A stretch of DNA of 11,537 nucleotides from a bacterium (GCA_030643665.1 DAOWKS010000026.1:1-11537); one strand, 5' to 3'. Shown: positions 1 through 6,393, counted from the first letter of the stretch. Numbers and translations: made by a program. The notes: a model not told the origin generated them from the letters alone.

Positions 1-1
1 A

Positions 2-136
2 AGCGGCAGCGGCTTGGGCCTTTTTATCGCCCAAAGGTTTACAGAATTGCTGGGCGGCGATTTGTATTTTCAGTCGCGACAAAATAAAGGAAGCACTTTT
101 TTCCTAAAACTCCCCCTTAAAATTAAAAGTAAATAA
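2..136 (+). CDS. Sensor histidine kinase, C-terminal fragment (5' end outside window)
   Basis: Only the last 44 codons are present, read in frame from base 2 to TAA at 134-136. The peptide begins SGSGLGLFIAQRFTELLGGD and ends in STFFLKLPLKIKSK. GxGLGLxIA is the G2 box of the HATPase_c ATP-binding domain of histidine kinases, and the following LLGGD..xxS...GSTFxxxLP is the usual end of that domain. The protein would therefore phosphorylate a partner response regulator in a two-component system. Input domain, dimerisation helix and phospho-accepting His lie outside the window, so the signal cannot be inferred. The C-terminus appears normal. A weak hairpin terminator about 100 bases downstream separates it from lspA. 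Confidence 0.85.
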   Translation, partial: SGSGLGLFIAQRFTELLGGDLYFQSRQNKGSTFFLKLPLKIKSK

Positions 137-235
137 ACAAAGTTTATCAAAAGATATATTAATATTGAGCTTTAGAAATTATTTAGCTTAACTAATCAAT
201 TTCTGACCACCCCGAATAAGATGTTCGGACACTTA

Positions 236-256
236 TCGCCTAGAAGGCGGTTTTTT
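236..256 (+). terminator. Short hairpin terminator before lspA
   Basis: CGCC (237-240), loop TAGAA, GGCG (246-249), with a possible flanking T-G pair, then six T (251-256). The stem is short. A second small hairpin, CCGAA/TTCGG, lies at 212-228. It would end the histidine kinase transcript; the T-run merges directly into the lspA promoter. Confidence 0.5.
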
Positions 257-264
257 GGTAAAAT
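256..264 (+). promoter_or_regulatory. Extended -10 promoter of lspA, apparently leaderless
   Basis: TGG-TAAAAT (-10 hexamer at 259-264 with a TGn extension) is followed by six bases (GAGATA) and then the lspA ATG at 271. A start point about seven bases after the -10 would fall on the ATG itself. No convincing -35 is seen. Nearly the same string, GGTTTTTTGGTARAATGARA, recurs before the permease gene at 8933. Confidence 0.5.
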
Positions 265-270
265 GAGATA

Positions 271-717
271 ATGCAACAAATGGGAAGAATAATAAAAATG
301 TTTTTAGTATTTTTCAGTTTGGGTCTGATAATTTTAGATCGCTTGAGTAAATGGTTTGTTTTGAATTCTCATGACTTATATCAGAGCAATCTGATTGAAT
401 TAAAACTTTTTAAAAATCCAAATTTATATTTTATTTCTTTCAATTCCGCCTCACTTTATATTTTAATGGGAGTAGCAGTATTGCTGTTTCTTTTTTTATT
501 TTTCAAAAGCTGGCAGAAAAAAGATTTTCTTTTGATGACTGGATTTTCTTTGATTATTTTAGGTGGCTTGAGTAATCTTTTTGATAGAATTTATTTTGGT
601 TATGTCGTTGACTGGATTAAAGTTTTCTTTCTGCCAATTTCTATTTTTAACATCGCCGACTTAATGATTATTGGCGGAATCCTATGCCTTATTTTTCGTT
701 TAGCGAAATCGCGATAG
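271..717 (+). CDS. lspA: Lipoprotein signal peptidase (signal peptidase II)
   Basis: Aspartyl protease of the cytoplasmic membrane that cleaves the signal peptide in front of the lipidated cysteine of prolipoproteins. The 148-residue product has four hydrophobic segments (about 8-29, 52-78, 86-100, 122-144) and the family motifs: DRLSKW at 23-28 (usually DQxTK), SNLFDRIYFGYVVDWI at 101-116 and FNIAD at 126-130. Asp114 (VVD) and Asp130 (NIAD) match the catalytic pair. It is slightly shorter than the usual 150-170 residues but looks intact. ATG 271 is chosen because a -10 box ends six bases upstream; there is no Shine-Dalgarno sequence. Its last 34 bases overlap lgt, so the two are probably co-translated, and two lipoprotein genes follow. 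Confidence 0.9.
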   Translation: MQQMGRIIKMFLVFFSLGLIILDRLSKWFVLNSHDLYQSNLIELKLFKNPNLYFISFNSASLYILMGVAVLLFLFLFFKSWQKKDFLLMTGFSLIILGGLSNLFDRIYFGYVVDWIKVFFLPISIFNIADLMIIGGILCLIFRLAKSR

Positions 718-1400
718 GGTCGATAACACTTCAAGTTTGGGGAATTTTTGTGGCTATTGGGGCTTTAATAGCTTATCTTTTTGTGTTGAGACAGGCTCCC
801 AAAAAAGGAATTGATACTAAGATTATTCACAATTTATTTATTTGGGTGTTTCTGGGCGGAGCCGCAGGAAGTATGTTGCTGGGTCAAGGGGGATTGAGTA
901 TTTTAGGAGGATTGTTGGGAGTTTTATTAGCCGGTTTTTTGTATCTAAAATTAGCCAAAAATCTTCATCTGTTTTTTCCAATTGCAGATATGGCAGCTTT
1001 AATTATTCCTGTTTCCTTTGCCGTGGGCAGGATTGGCTGTGCTTTGATTAACGACCACCAAGGAGCTGAAACCTTTTTGCCCTGGGGCATTTTGTGGCCG
1101 GATGGAATAATGAGGCATCCTGTAGCCGAGTACTTAATCATCGCTAATCTGTTAATATTTTTAATTTTAAAATATTTAAAGCCAAAATTAAAAATGCCGG
1201 GGCAGTTATTTTTTTATTTTTTATTTTTATATTCTTTTTCCAGGTTTTTTTTAGATTTCACCCGGGCTTCTGGCACTCCTTTGTCCGACCCCCGCTATTT
1301 TGGTTTATCTCCAACCCAATGGTTATCTTTGTTTATTATTTTTGTTATAATAGGAATAGGAGTTCAATTCTCTAAATTCAAAGGTCGAATAATTAATTAA
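684..1400 (+). CDS. lgt: Prolipoprotein diacylglyceryl transferase
   Basis: Integral membrane enzyme that transfers diacylglycerol from phosphatidylglycerol to the lipobox cysteine, the step before LspA acts. The 238-residue protein (family usually 250-290) has about seven hydrophobic segments. Recognisable blocks are GRIGCALINDHQG at 115-127 (the Lgt signature, with Arg116), HPVAEY at 145-150, SRFFLDFTR at 186-194 and GLSPTQWLS at 207-215. In the signature the usual Asn after GRxG is Cys119 and the usual Glu is Asp124, a variant discussed in the findings. The start lies inside lspA in another frame. The 3' end (about 1378-1400) was copied together with the downstream leader into the second lipoprotein gene's upstream region. 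Confidence 0.88.
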   Translation: MPYFSFSEIAIGSITLQVWGIFVAIGALIAYLFVLRQAPKKGIDTKIIHNLFIWVFLGGAAGSMLLGQGGLSILGGLLGVLLAGFLYLKLAKNLHLFFPIADMAALIIPVSFAVGRIGCALINDHQGAETFLPWGILWPDGIMRHPVAEYLIIANLLIFLILKYLKPKLKMPGQLFFYFLFLYSFSRFFLDFTRASGTPLSDPRYFGLSPTQWLSLFIIFVIIGIGVQFSKFKGRIIN

Positions 1401-1484
1401 ATACAAATATTATGCGCAAAACAGCAGTTTTAATTCCAATTTTACTCTTAGCAGTTTTAGCTTTGATAGGCGCCGGTTGCGGGG
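1378..1484 (+). repeat. Copy 1 of duplicated leader plus signal-peptide segment
   Basis: This stretch is nearly identical to 1904-2007. It starts in the last codons of lgt, runs through the 11-base lgt-lipoprotein gap and ends just after the lipobox TGC. Outside these limits the two lipoprotein genes do not resemble each other. Confidence 0.9.
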
Positions 1485-1876
1485 GCGGAGAACCAGCAGT
1501 TTCGGATGGAGACAATGGTATTACTTCCGGGGTACCAACATCGGATGTTGCCGGAAAAGACATTCAAGACGTGCCTCGATACCCTGGGTCGGCCAGGGTT
1601 TACTATGGGCCTGTGCCAAATACAAATTTCATTGTTGTTGAATATTTAACTTCAGCCGGTGTTGATACGGTTATGGATTTTTATGAAGCACAGCTACCGA
1701 CCGATGGTTGGATATCACCAATAGATGAGGAGGCGATGCAGATGTTTGGATTAACTTATAGGTATGTAGGTCAGACCGTAGAAAAAGACGGACAACAGAC
1801 TGTTGTTCTGGTAAGGGATAGCAGTGATTATTCCGGGTACACCAATATAAATATCACATTCGGTCCAAAGCAATAA
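1412..1876 (+). CDS. Secreted lipoprotein with YPGS / DFYxxxLPxxGW domain
   Basis: A 154-residue lipoprotein. The signal peptide is MRK followed by a hydrophobic core and ALIGAGC, with Cys23 as the lipidation site; the -3 residue is Gly rather than the usual Leu, but -1 Gly and Cys fit. A Gly/Ser/Asp-rich linker (24-48) leads to a single compact domain containing DVPRYPGSARVYY (53-65), VVEYLTSAGVDTVMDFYEAQL and DGWIS. This pattern, a 'YPGS' opening and a VxxFYxxxLPxxGW helix, is a recurrent extracytoplasmic domain of unknown function. It follows lgt after 11 bases, so it is probably in the lspA-lgt operon and a substrate of both enzymes. No Shine-Dalgarno sequence is seen. Identity as a lipoprotein is well supported; function is unknown. 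Confidence 0.85.
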   Translation: MRKTAVLIPILLLAVLALIGAGCGGGEPAVSDGDNGITSGVPTSDVAGKDIQDVPRYPGSARVYYGPVPNTNFIVVEYLTSAGVDTVMDFYEAQLPTDGWISPIDEEAMQMFGLTYRYVGQTVEKDGQQTVVLVRDSSDYSGYTNINITFGPKQ

Positions 1877-1903
1877 AACCTGGTCTAAAGAGGATTTATC
1901 AAA

Positions 1904-2007
1904 TCAAAGGTCAAATAATTAATTAAATACAAATATTATGCGCAAAACATTAATTGTTCCAATTTTACTCTTAGCAGTTTTAGCTTTGGTAGGCGCCGGC
2001 TGCGGGG
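1904..2007 (+). repeat. Copy 2 of duplicated leader plus signal-peptide segment
   Basis: Matches 1378-1484 at an offset of 526 bases, shifting to 523 inside the signal peptide, where copy 2 is one codon shorter. It includes a noncoding remnant of the lgt 3' end, which shows that copy 2 derives from the lgt-lipoprotein junction. Confidence 0.9.
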
Positions 2008-2633
2008 AAAAAGAAGCGGAGAAAGGAGTAGTCTCGCCAGGCGAAGAAGAAAAAGTCGAAGAAGAAAAAGTCGAAGAAGAAACCGAATCATTAGCTGATG
2101 TTTTGGCTAAGGCGAAAGGCGTGGTTTCCTACAAGTATGACGCAGTAATAACTACTCCCGACCAGGCGCCAATAACTGTCAAATTCTGGTTAAAAGGATA
2201 TAAATTAAGATGGGAAGGAAGCTATGAAGGACAAAGCGTGGTTTTCTTGATGGACCAGAGTACGCAAATAGCTTATACGTATATTCCGGCTCAGGGTATA
2301 GCTATGAAAATGGATTTTAGTAAAGCTAAAGAAACGGCGGGGGAAACTCCAACCGAGCAAGCTGAGTCGGTAATGGATTATAATCCAGTGACTCTTGACA
2401 CCGAAGTATTAGACGGAAAAACCTGCCTGGTCGTTGAATACAGTTCTCAAACAGGAGAGGTAAAGATGTGGATATGGACAAAGTACGGCTTGCCCATCAG
2501 GATAGAAACAACTACGGCTGAAGGCAAAGCTGTGGCAGAGATAAAGAATATAGATTTTGGCAGTATTCCCGACAGCATGTTTGAGTTACCGGCCGGTGTT
2601 CAGCCAATGGAATTGCCATTTTTGGGTTTTTAA
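1938..2633 (+). CDS. LolA/LppX-like lipoprotein
   Basis: A 231-residue lipoprotein with signal peptide MRKTLIVPILLLAVLALVGAGC, lipidation at Cys22. A charged linker follows, with tandem EEEKV repeats (about 37-49). The mature domain (about 50-231) reads like the LolA/LppX/LprG-type half-barrel of extracytoplasmic lipoproteins: SLADVLAKAKGVVSYKYDAVI, then ITVKFWLKGYKLRWEG, VFLMDQSTQIAYTYIP, TCLVVEYSS, KMWIWTKYGLPIRIE and the closing DSMFELPAGVQPMELP. This resembles proteins that bind or carry lipid, though the ligand cannot be told. It is the last gene of the lspA-lgt lipoprotein operon, 61 bases after the previous gene. The start is fixed by the shared signal peptide. LolA-like assignment is by pattern only. 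Confidence 0.82.
   Translation: MRKTLIVPILLLAVLALVGAGCGEKEAEKGVVSPGEEEKVEEEKVEEETESLADVLAKAKGVVSYKYDAVITTPDQAPITVKFWLKGYKLRWEGSYEGQSVVFLMDQSTQIAYTYIPAQGIAMKMDFSKAKETAGETPTEQAESVMDYNPVTLDTEVLDGKTCLVVEYSSQTGEVKMWIWTKYGLPIRIETTTAEGKAVAEIKNIDFGSIPDSMFELPAGVQPMELPFLGF
2043..2084 (+). repeat. 15-bp tandem repeat encoding EEEKV
   Basis: GAAGAAGAAAAAGTC occurs twice in a row, followed by a partial third copy. The unit length is a multiple of three, so copy-number changes alter only the length of the acidic linker after the lipidated cysteine. Confidence 0.85.
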
Positions 2634-2764
2634 CTTTAAAGCCTAAATTTATAAAACGAGAAGCAAAAGAAAATAGTGAAAAAGCGCCGATTTTCAAAGA
2701 TAGATTGAGAAGTTTAATACCAGTATTGGTCAAAAATTTACTCCGCTCACTTATGGATTATTAA
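2630..2764 (+). pseudogene. Open, startless frame; possible gene remnant
   Basis: After the lipoprotein stop, a second + frame stays open to TAA at 2762-2764 and reads KPKFIKREAKENSEKAPIFK, then DRLRSLIPVLVKNLLRSLMDY. It has protein-like amphipathic composition but no ATG except near its end. It may be the eroded C-terminus of a lost gene, or chance. I do not recognise a family with confidence. Confidence 0.25.
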
Positions 2765-2868
2765 TCATTATTCCAGGTAAAATGAGATTAACCTGTAGGG
2801 GGTGCGCGGTAAAATGAATCAACAGATATTTTTAAGTCAATCTTCCAGATTGGTTTAGAAACAAAACT

Positions 2869-2899
2869 AAAACCGCCCCGCTGTAAGCGGGACGGTTTT
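2869..2899. terminator. Bidirectional hairpin terminator between convergent genes
   Basis: Thirteen paired positions with one C/A mismatch: 2869-2881 against 2887-2899, loop TGTAA. The arms begin AAAACCG and end CGGTTTT, giving T-runs on both strands. It can end the lipoprotein operon (+) and the 418-residue gene (-). It belongs to the same CCCGCT/AGCGGG palindrome family as 8083-8116 and 10654-10690. Confidence 0.85.
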
Positions 2900-2926
2900 A
2901 AAGTTTGATTTATTATTATCCAGAGA

Positions 2927-4183
2927 TTATTCTTTTTCTATTGATTTTACAGTGTTGTTTGCCAAATTAATAGTAATCCAGTAATTCTCTCCTGTGCTTT
3001 CTTTTTCTAAAACCACAGTGGCGGTTTCCACTTTTGTTTCTATGCTTGTTTCAGTTTTTGTGGTAATTGGTTTTGACCTGATAACCTCCAAAATTTCATA
3101 ATCATTATCTTTTAATAAATCTTTAATTCTGCCGTCTTTCTCGCCGATTTCCTTTAGTATTGCCGCAAATATTTCTTTTTCATTGGTAGTTATATCTTCG
3201 CTTGGTTTGACTCCTTCATACATTTCTATTACTCCTTCATCGGACAGGGTTTCAATTCCGTTCGGCTCAAGATAAAGCTTGAGTTTGATAGGATAAGGAT
3301 GCTCTAATTCGGGTCTTTCAATTTTGCTTCCTGTTGAGAATGACACCGCCCCTTCTACTTTACCCGTAGTTAAGTTGACGGTGATTATATCCTGATATTC
3401 ATCGGACTTGAAAATCACATTGGCTTTTTTATCTTCTTTCGGATCCGCGGAAGTAATTTCCATTCCATCATCAGGATTTTCATTTAAGCGAAGTTTACAA
3501 GGAGGCAAAGGCTTGACAATTATTTCTCTCTTTTCTAAATCAGGAATCATCTCTTGAATCTTTGGCTCGCTTTTGGCAATTTCAATTGCTCTGGTTTCTT
3601 CCTCTGCGGTTAAGGGAGCAATATTAATCTTCATTTTTTCAACCATTTCCAGTTTTCTTACTCTTTTTGCCTTAAGGTCTATTTCGGCAATTGAGCCCGA
3701 AGATTGTGTTATCTCGCCTGTTACAGGATCTTGGTAAGAAATGAAAAATTGTCCGGGTCCGCGCATTCCGCCTTTAGGAGCGGCTTCTTCCTCAGTGCCG
3801 AGGGTTCTTTCTTCCAGTTCAGGAGGTAAATTTTCCCCGGGAAGGGTAAGCAGAACATAAGCTTTGCCATTCTGCAGTTTTATCTGCTTAATTTCCACTC
3901 CGTATTCTTCCATCAATTCTTTGATTTGGGGGTCGTTTTTGGCGATTTCCATTGCTCGGGCAATTTGTAATTTTGGGTTAATTACAGTAAATCCCACCAC
4001 TAAAATTAAAGCCAGGGCAACTCCCACTGGAACTAATCTTTTTGTGTAAAACATAATAGTCCCGCTTTCAGCGGGATATCCAGAGTTAAGTAAAGCAAAT
4101 TTAAGCCCTTGTTTGTGGCTTTGAATCTCAATATTTGGAGTTTCTATATTTTCTAATTTTTTGATTAAGTCCTCTTTTTCCAT
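2927..4183 (-). CDS. Putative transmembrane anti-sigma/sensor protein with three PepSY-like repeats
   Basis: A 418-residue single-pass protein. Residues 1-47 are a charged, helical, presumably cytoplasmic segment (EDLIKKLENIETPNIEIQSHKQGLKFALL), a type I associate with proteins beside ECF sigma genes in CPR bacteria. A membrane segment spans about 48-68. The outer part holds three related repeats of about 80-90 residues starting near AMEIAKNDPQIKELM (78-92), AIEIAKSEPKIQEMI (199-213) and LKEIGEKDGRIKDLL (343-357), each followed by strands and a closing segment such as ITVNLTTGKVEGA or ITINLANNTVKSIE, which is PepSY-like. The layout suggests an anti-sigma factor or sensor, but no known anti-sigma domain is certain. 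Residues 36-42 (YPAESGT) are encoded by a palindrome. It has its own putative ECF promoter (4261-4288) and a terminator 28 bases after its stop. Confidence 0.7.
   Translation of the reverse strand: MEKEDLIKKLENIETPNIEIQSHKQGLKFALLNSGYPAESGTIMFYTKRLVPVGVALALILVVGFTVINPKLQIARAMEIAKNDPQIKELMEEYGVEIKQIKLQNGKAYVLLTLPGENLPPELEERTLGTEEEAAPKGGMRGPGQFFISYQDPVTGEITQSSGSIAEIDLKAKRVRKLEMVEKMKINIAPLTAEEETRAIEIAKSEPKIQEMIPDLEKREIIVKPLPPCKLRLNENPDDGMEITSADPKEDKKANVIFKSDEYQDIITVNLTTGKVEGAVSFSTGSKIERPELEHPYPIKLKLYLEPNGIETLSDEGVIEMYEGVKPSEDITTNEKEIFAAILKEIGEKDGRIKDLLKDNDYEILEVIRSKPITTKTETSIETKVETATVVLEKESTGENYWITINLANNTVKSIEKE
4060..4076. repeat. Palindromic element inside a coding sequence
   Basis: TCCCGCT-TTC-AGCGGGA, a perfect 7-bp palindrome with a 3-base centre. 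On the - strand it encodes PAESG and its edges, between the presumed sigma-binding segment and the membrane segment of the 418-residue protein. The same core forms terminator stems and an intergenic hairpin elsewhere in the window. Confidence 0.8.
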
Positions 4184-4197
4184 ACTTTGATAAACTC

Positions 4198-4203
4198 AGT
4201 ATA
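4198..4203 (-). promoter_or_regulatory. Possible proximal -10 box of the 418-residue gene
   Basis: On the - strand TATACT lies 14 bases before the ATG. The -35 region 17 bases upstream (TAACCT) is poor. It could give a short-leader, constitutive transcript next to the distal ECF-type promoter. Confidence 0.3.
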
Positions 4204-4260
4204 AATAACTCTGAATACTTAGGTTAATACAACCTTAATTTTCGACCTTTCTATAAACAG

Positions 4261-4288
4261 AACGCATCAGGTCAAAAAAGGTTGCGTT
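4261..4288 (-). promoter_or_regulatory. Putative ECF-sigma promoter of the 418-residue gene
   Basis: On the - strand: AACGCAACCTTTT (4288-4276), nine bases, TGCGTT (4266-4261). Expressed as GCAAC-N16-CGTT it has the form of known ECF promoters such as GGAAC-N16/17-CGTT. The same 13-mer, spacing and 6-mer stand before the ECF sigma gene (7348-7375). The -35 part begins directly after the stop codon of the upstream gene, and the ATG lies 77 bases beyond the -10, so the gene gains its own transcription start at the end of the operon. Confidence 0.6.
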
Positions 4289-4930
4289 TTATTTTATTAG
4301 TTTATTTATTTCCTCAATCCAACTTTTATCTAACTTATTACTGTCTTCTTGTTTTATTGCCCAGCAACTATAACCCGTTCTTTCGATTCCGTGACCAATT
4401 AAAATATGAGCTTCTAATCCTTCATCTAAATTATCTTCTAAAATAAACAAAGTAGTCTCCACATCTTCTAAAATTCTATAGCCCTTTTCATCAACTGGGA
4501 TATGAGACCTTTCTTTTAGCTCAATCCATTGAGAAATAGTAATATCTACTGGTTTTTTGAAAACCAATTCTATAATCTTATTCTTTTTTTTCATCCCTTG
4601 GAGGTCTTTTTCACTAACAATGCATCTGGCTTGTAAATTTAGCTCACAAAGTTTGTGAATCAATAAAGAAGCTATTTTCACTCCTTCTTCACTCTTTTCA
4701 TAAATAGCTCCCCATCTGCTATTTGCATAAAGGACAATATTTCCAACCATTTCCTTAGTAGGTGCTATCTTTGAAAGTTGCCAATCTTCAATAATTGCCC
4801 CATTAGGCGTAATCTCCTCGGTAGATTTAAGATAATTAAGTAAATCAATTTTTACAAATAAAAAAGTTAGGATAAACCCTATAATTCCTGCCAAAATACC
4901 TATTTTAATAGCGTTTTTATTTTTGGTCAT
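4289..4930 (-). CDS. Membrane-anchored hypothetical protein of the sigma operon
   Basis: I do not recognise the family. The frame is open from an ATG at 4963, but I prefer the ATG at 4930 (213 residues, MTKNKNAIKIGIL), because that places a normal charged N-terminus in front of the membrane segment (about 9-28) and reduces overlap with the preceding gene to 14 bases. No Shine-Dalgarno sequence decides between them. The outer domain is mixed alpha/beta, with GNIVLYANSRWGAIYEKSEE, CELNLQARCIVSEKD, IELVFKKPVDITISQW, and near the end ETTLFILED and LIGHGIERTGYSCWAI. It holds three cysteines. It is the fifth gene of the sigma-led operon, and a putative ECF promoter starts one base after its stop. 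Confidence 0.7.
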   Translation of the reverse strand: MTKNKNAIKIGILAGIIGFILTFLFVKIDLLNYLKSTEEITPNGAIIEDWQLSKIAPTKEMVGNIVLYANSRWGAIYEKSEEGVKIASLLIHKLCELNLQARCIVSEKDLQGMKKKNKIIELVFKKPVDITISQWIELKERSHIPVDEKGYRILEDVETTLFILEDNLDEGLEAHILIGHGIERTGYSCWAIKQEDSNKLDKSWIEEINKLIK

Positions 4931-5630
4931 ATTTATATATTTGACTTCGTTCCATTGAATCAACCATATATTGATCGTCCTTTTTGATTACAATTAAAGT
5001 TTCATCAAAATAATCAATTATTCCCTCGCCGGTATATGCTTCATAGATTCTTACTTTAAATTTAAATTGAGTAGAATCTAATTTTTCTGTTTCTAAAATC
5101 TCATAACTGGTAAGGTGGGGATTAGAAAGTCCAATTATTAAATACGGGTCGCTCCGTACGAGATATCGCTCTTTGGCATTGTCGGTTAGAAAACTCTCAG
5201 CAAATGGTTGATTTTTTTGAATTCTGGCAATCATAAATTTTTCAATGATTTGTCTGGCAAATTCTTTTTCATCTGGTTTTTGAATTATTTCATAACAATC
5301 TTCTTTGCCATAAACGCCATCAAATCCCTTAATTTCGTCACATGCCTCTTTCGCTTTTTCTACATTATAGAAAGAAACCACTTGAGCAATATATTCAAAA
5401 CAACTATCTTTTTTAGGAACATCGCTCATTTCTTGACACAATTGCATCGCTTTCTCAAAATCAGAACTTTCAGGACTATGGCTTACAGTATCCATCATTG
5501 CATAAAAATTGCAGATATTTTTTCCATAAATCAATTTGCATCTGGTAGTTTTATCCAACGAAAACCAAGTGGCAATTAAACCAATTATTACAGCGAATAA
5601 AATGATAATTATTTTGAAAGATTGTTTCAT
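4917..5630 (-). CDS. Membrane-anchored protein with Cys-paired helical repeats and an NTF2-like domain
   Basis: A 237-residue protein with an N-terminal membrane segment (5-24). Residues 57-115 hold two helical repeats, each with a pair of cysteines: Cys65/Cys77 (AMQLCQEM...KDSCFEYIA) and Cys97/Cys112 (AKEACDEIKG...KEDCYEII). Cys31 and Cys40 may form a further pair. These would suit disulfides outside the membrane. The C-terminal part (about 122-230) looks like an NTF2/SnoaL-like fold: a helix (FARQIIEKFMIARIQKN) followed by long strands (YEILETEKLDSTQFKFKVRI, DETLIVIKKDDQYMVDSME). Such domains are common in extracytoplasmic regulators and binding proteins, but no function follows. It is the fourth gene of the sigma operon, overlapping the next gene by 14 bases. 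Confidence 0.72.
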   Translation of the reverse strand: MKQSFKIIIILFAVIIGLIATWFSLDKTTRCKLIYGKNICNFYAMMDTVSHSPESSDFEKAMQLCQEMSDVPKKDSCFEYIAQVVSFYNVEKAKEACDEIKGFDGVYGKEDCYEIIQKPDEKEFARQIIEKFMIARIQKNQPFAESFLTDNAKERYLVRSDPYLIIGLSNPHLTSYEILETEKLDSTQFKFKVRIYEAYTGEGIIDYFDETLIVIKKDDQYMVDSMERSQIYKYDQK

Positions 5631-5670
5631 AAAAATTTAATAGAATAAATTTACGATTAAAAATTGTTTT

Positions 5671-6393
5671 TTACCAGCCTACTACACATTTTCCAGTAGA
5701 TGAATTACACCTATAGCTATTGTTCCAATATAAGAAACAGTTTTCACAGTATTTAAAATTTTTAATACATTCGCAACAATAACAATTTTTAATGTTTTTA
5801 AAATCATCACATATTCCTTCGGGGCAAAAATTTACCCCTGGTTTAAAATTGCATATCAATATATCGCATTCCCATTTTTCTTTTTGACAATGATTGCAAG
5901 GATAATTATGAGTAGCGATAAGTTTTCCAGTGCCAAAAAATCCCCACATTGAAGCAAAAGGATTAAACGGATAAAGTAAATTTAAAATAAGAATAATTCC
6001 AAAAACTACAGAAAGTGTTCTTAAAATAACTTTTCCTTTTGTTCTTCCCCATTTTTTTACAATTAAATAAATTGAAAAAATAGAAAGCACAAATGCTAAA
6101 ATCCAGCTTATCCAAAAAATTCCTAATTTAAAGGAAAGAAATCCGACTAAAATTGAAATTGAAATCAAAATAATTGGCAAAAATTTCGTTCTTTCTTTTT
6201 CGAAAAAAATCCAATAACAACCGCAAAAAATCCAAATAATGAGAAGAATAGGAATAAGATAAAGGCTGCCAAAAGCCGCCAAAGCTGACAACGGAGATAA
6301 AGGAAAAATAATAAGAAAAAGAAAAAATCCTAAAATTATCCACCTTACCCAACTTGGTAAAATTTGTTTAAATAATAATGAATTTTTTACCAT
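5671..6393 (-). CDS. Five-helix membrane protein with a Cys-rich C-terminal domain
   Basis: A 240-residue protein of unknown family. The first 141 residues hold about five membrane segments (16-34, 40-63, 72-90, 93-113, 122-141). The last 77 residues contain 14 cysteines (166, 169, 176, 181, 190, 195, 204, 206, 207, 209, 216, 219, 229, 236) in patterns such as CNHC and CYCCEC, ending RCNSSTGKCVVGW. If the domain is outside the membrane it is probably disulfide-bonded; if inside, the CxxC pairs could bind zinc or an Fe-S cluster. The closing C...TGKC pattern is typical of small secreted disulfide modules, which favours the outside. It is the third gene of the sigma operon, with gaps of 25 and 40 bases to its neighbours. 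Confidence 0.7.
   Translation of the reverse strand: MVKNSLLFKQILPSWVRWIILGFFLFLIIFPLSPLSALAAFGSLYLIPILLIIWIFCGCYWIFFEKERTKFLPIILISISILVGFLSFKLGIFWISWILAFVLSIFSIYLIVKKWGRTKGKVILRTLSVVFGIILILNLLYPFNPFASMWGFFGTGKLIATHNYPCNHCQKEKWECDILICNFKPGVNFCPEGICDDFKNIKNCYCCECIKNFKYCENCFLYWNNSYRCNSSTGKCVVGW

Noticed and set aside
842..1051. 69-codon + strand frame inside lgt
   Set aside because: Lies in another frame of a confidently identified gene, without homology features.
2512..2733. 73-codon - strand frame opposite the end of the second lipoprotein gene
   Set aside because: It is antisense to a well-supported gene, has no recognisable domain and no promoter, and runs across the intergenic remnant.
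3864..4049. 61-codon + strand frame opposite the 418-residue gene
   Set aside because: Shadow frame of the region encoding the membrane helix; no promoter or family features.
4931..4963. Upstream ATG at 4963 as start of the gene ending at 4289
   Set aside because: It would add MIQWNEVKYIN before a normal N-terminus and increase the overlap with the previous gene to 47 bases; the added residues mirror the out-of-frame end of that gene.
5208..5579. 123-codon + strand frame inside the NTF2-like gene
   Set aside because: It is antisense to a gene with a clear membrane segment and cysteine repeats; its Phe/Ile-rich sequence is what the complement of that gene gives.
6128..6352. 74-codon - strand frame within the five-helix membrane protein gene
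   Set aside because: Alternative frame of the same membrane-helix coding region; composition reflects T-rich codons.
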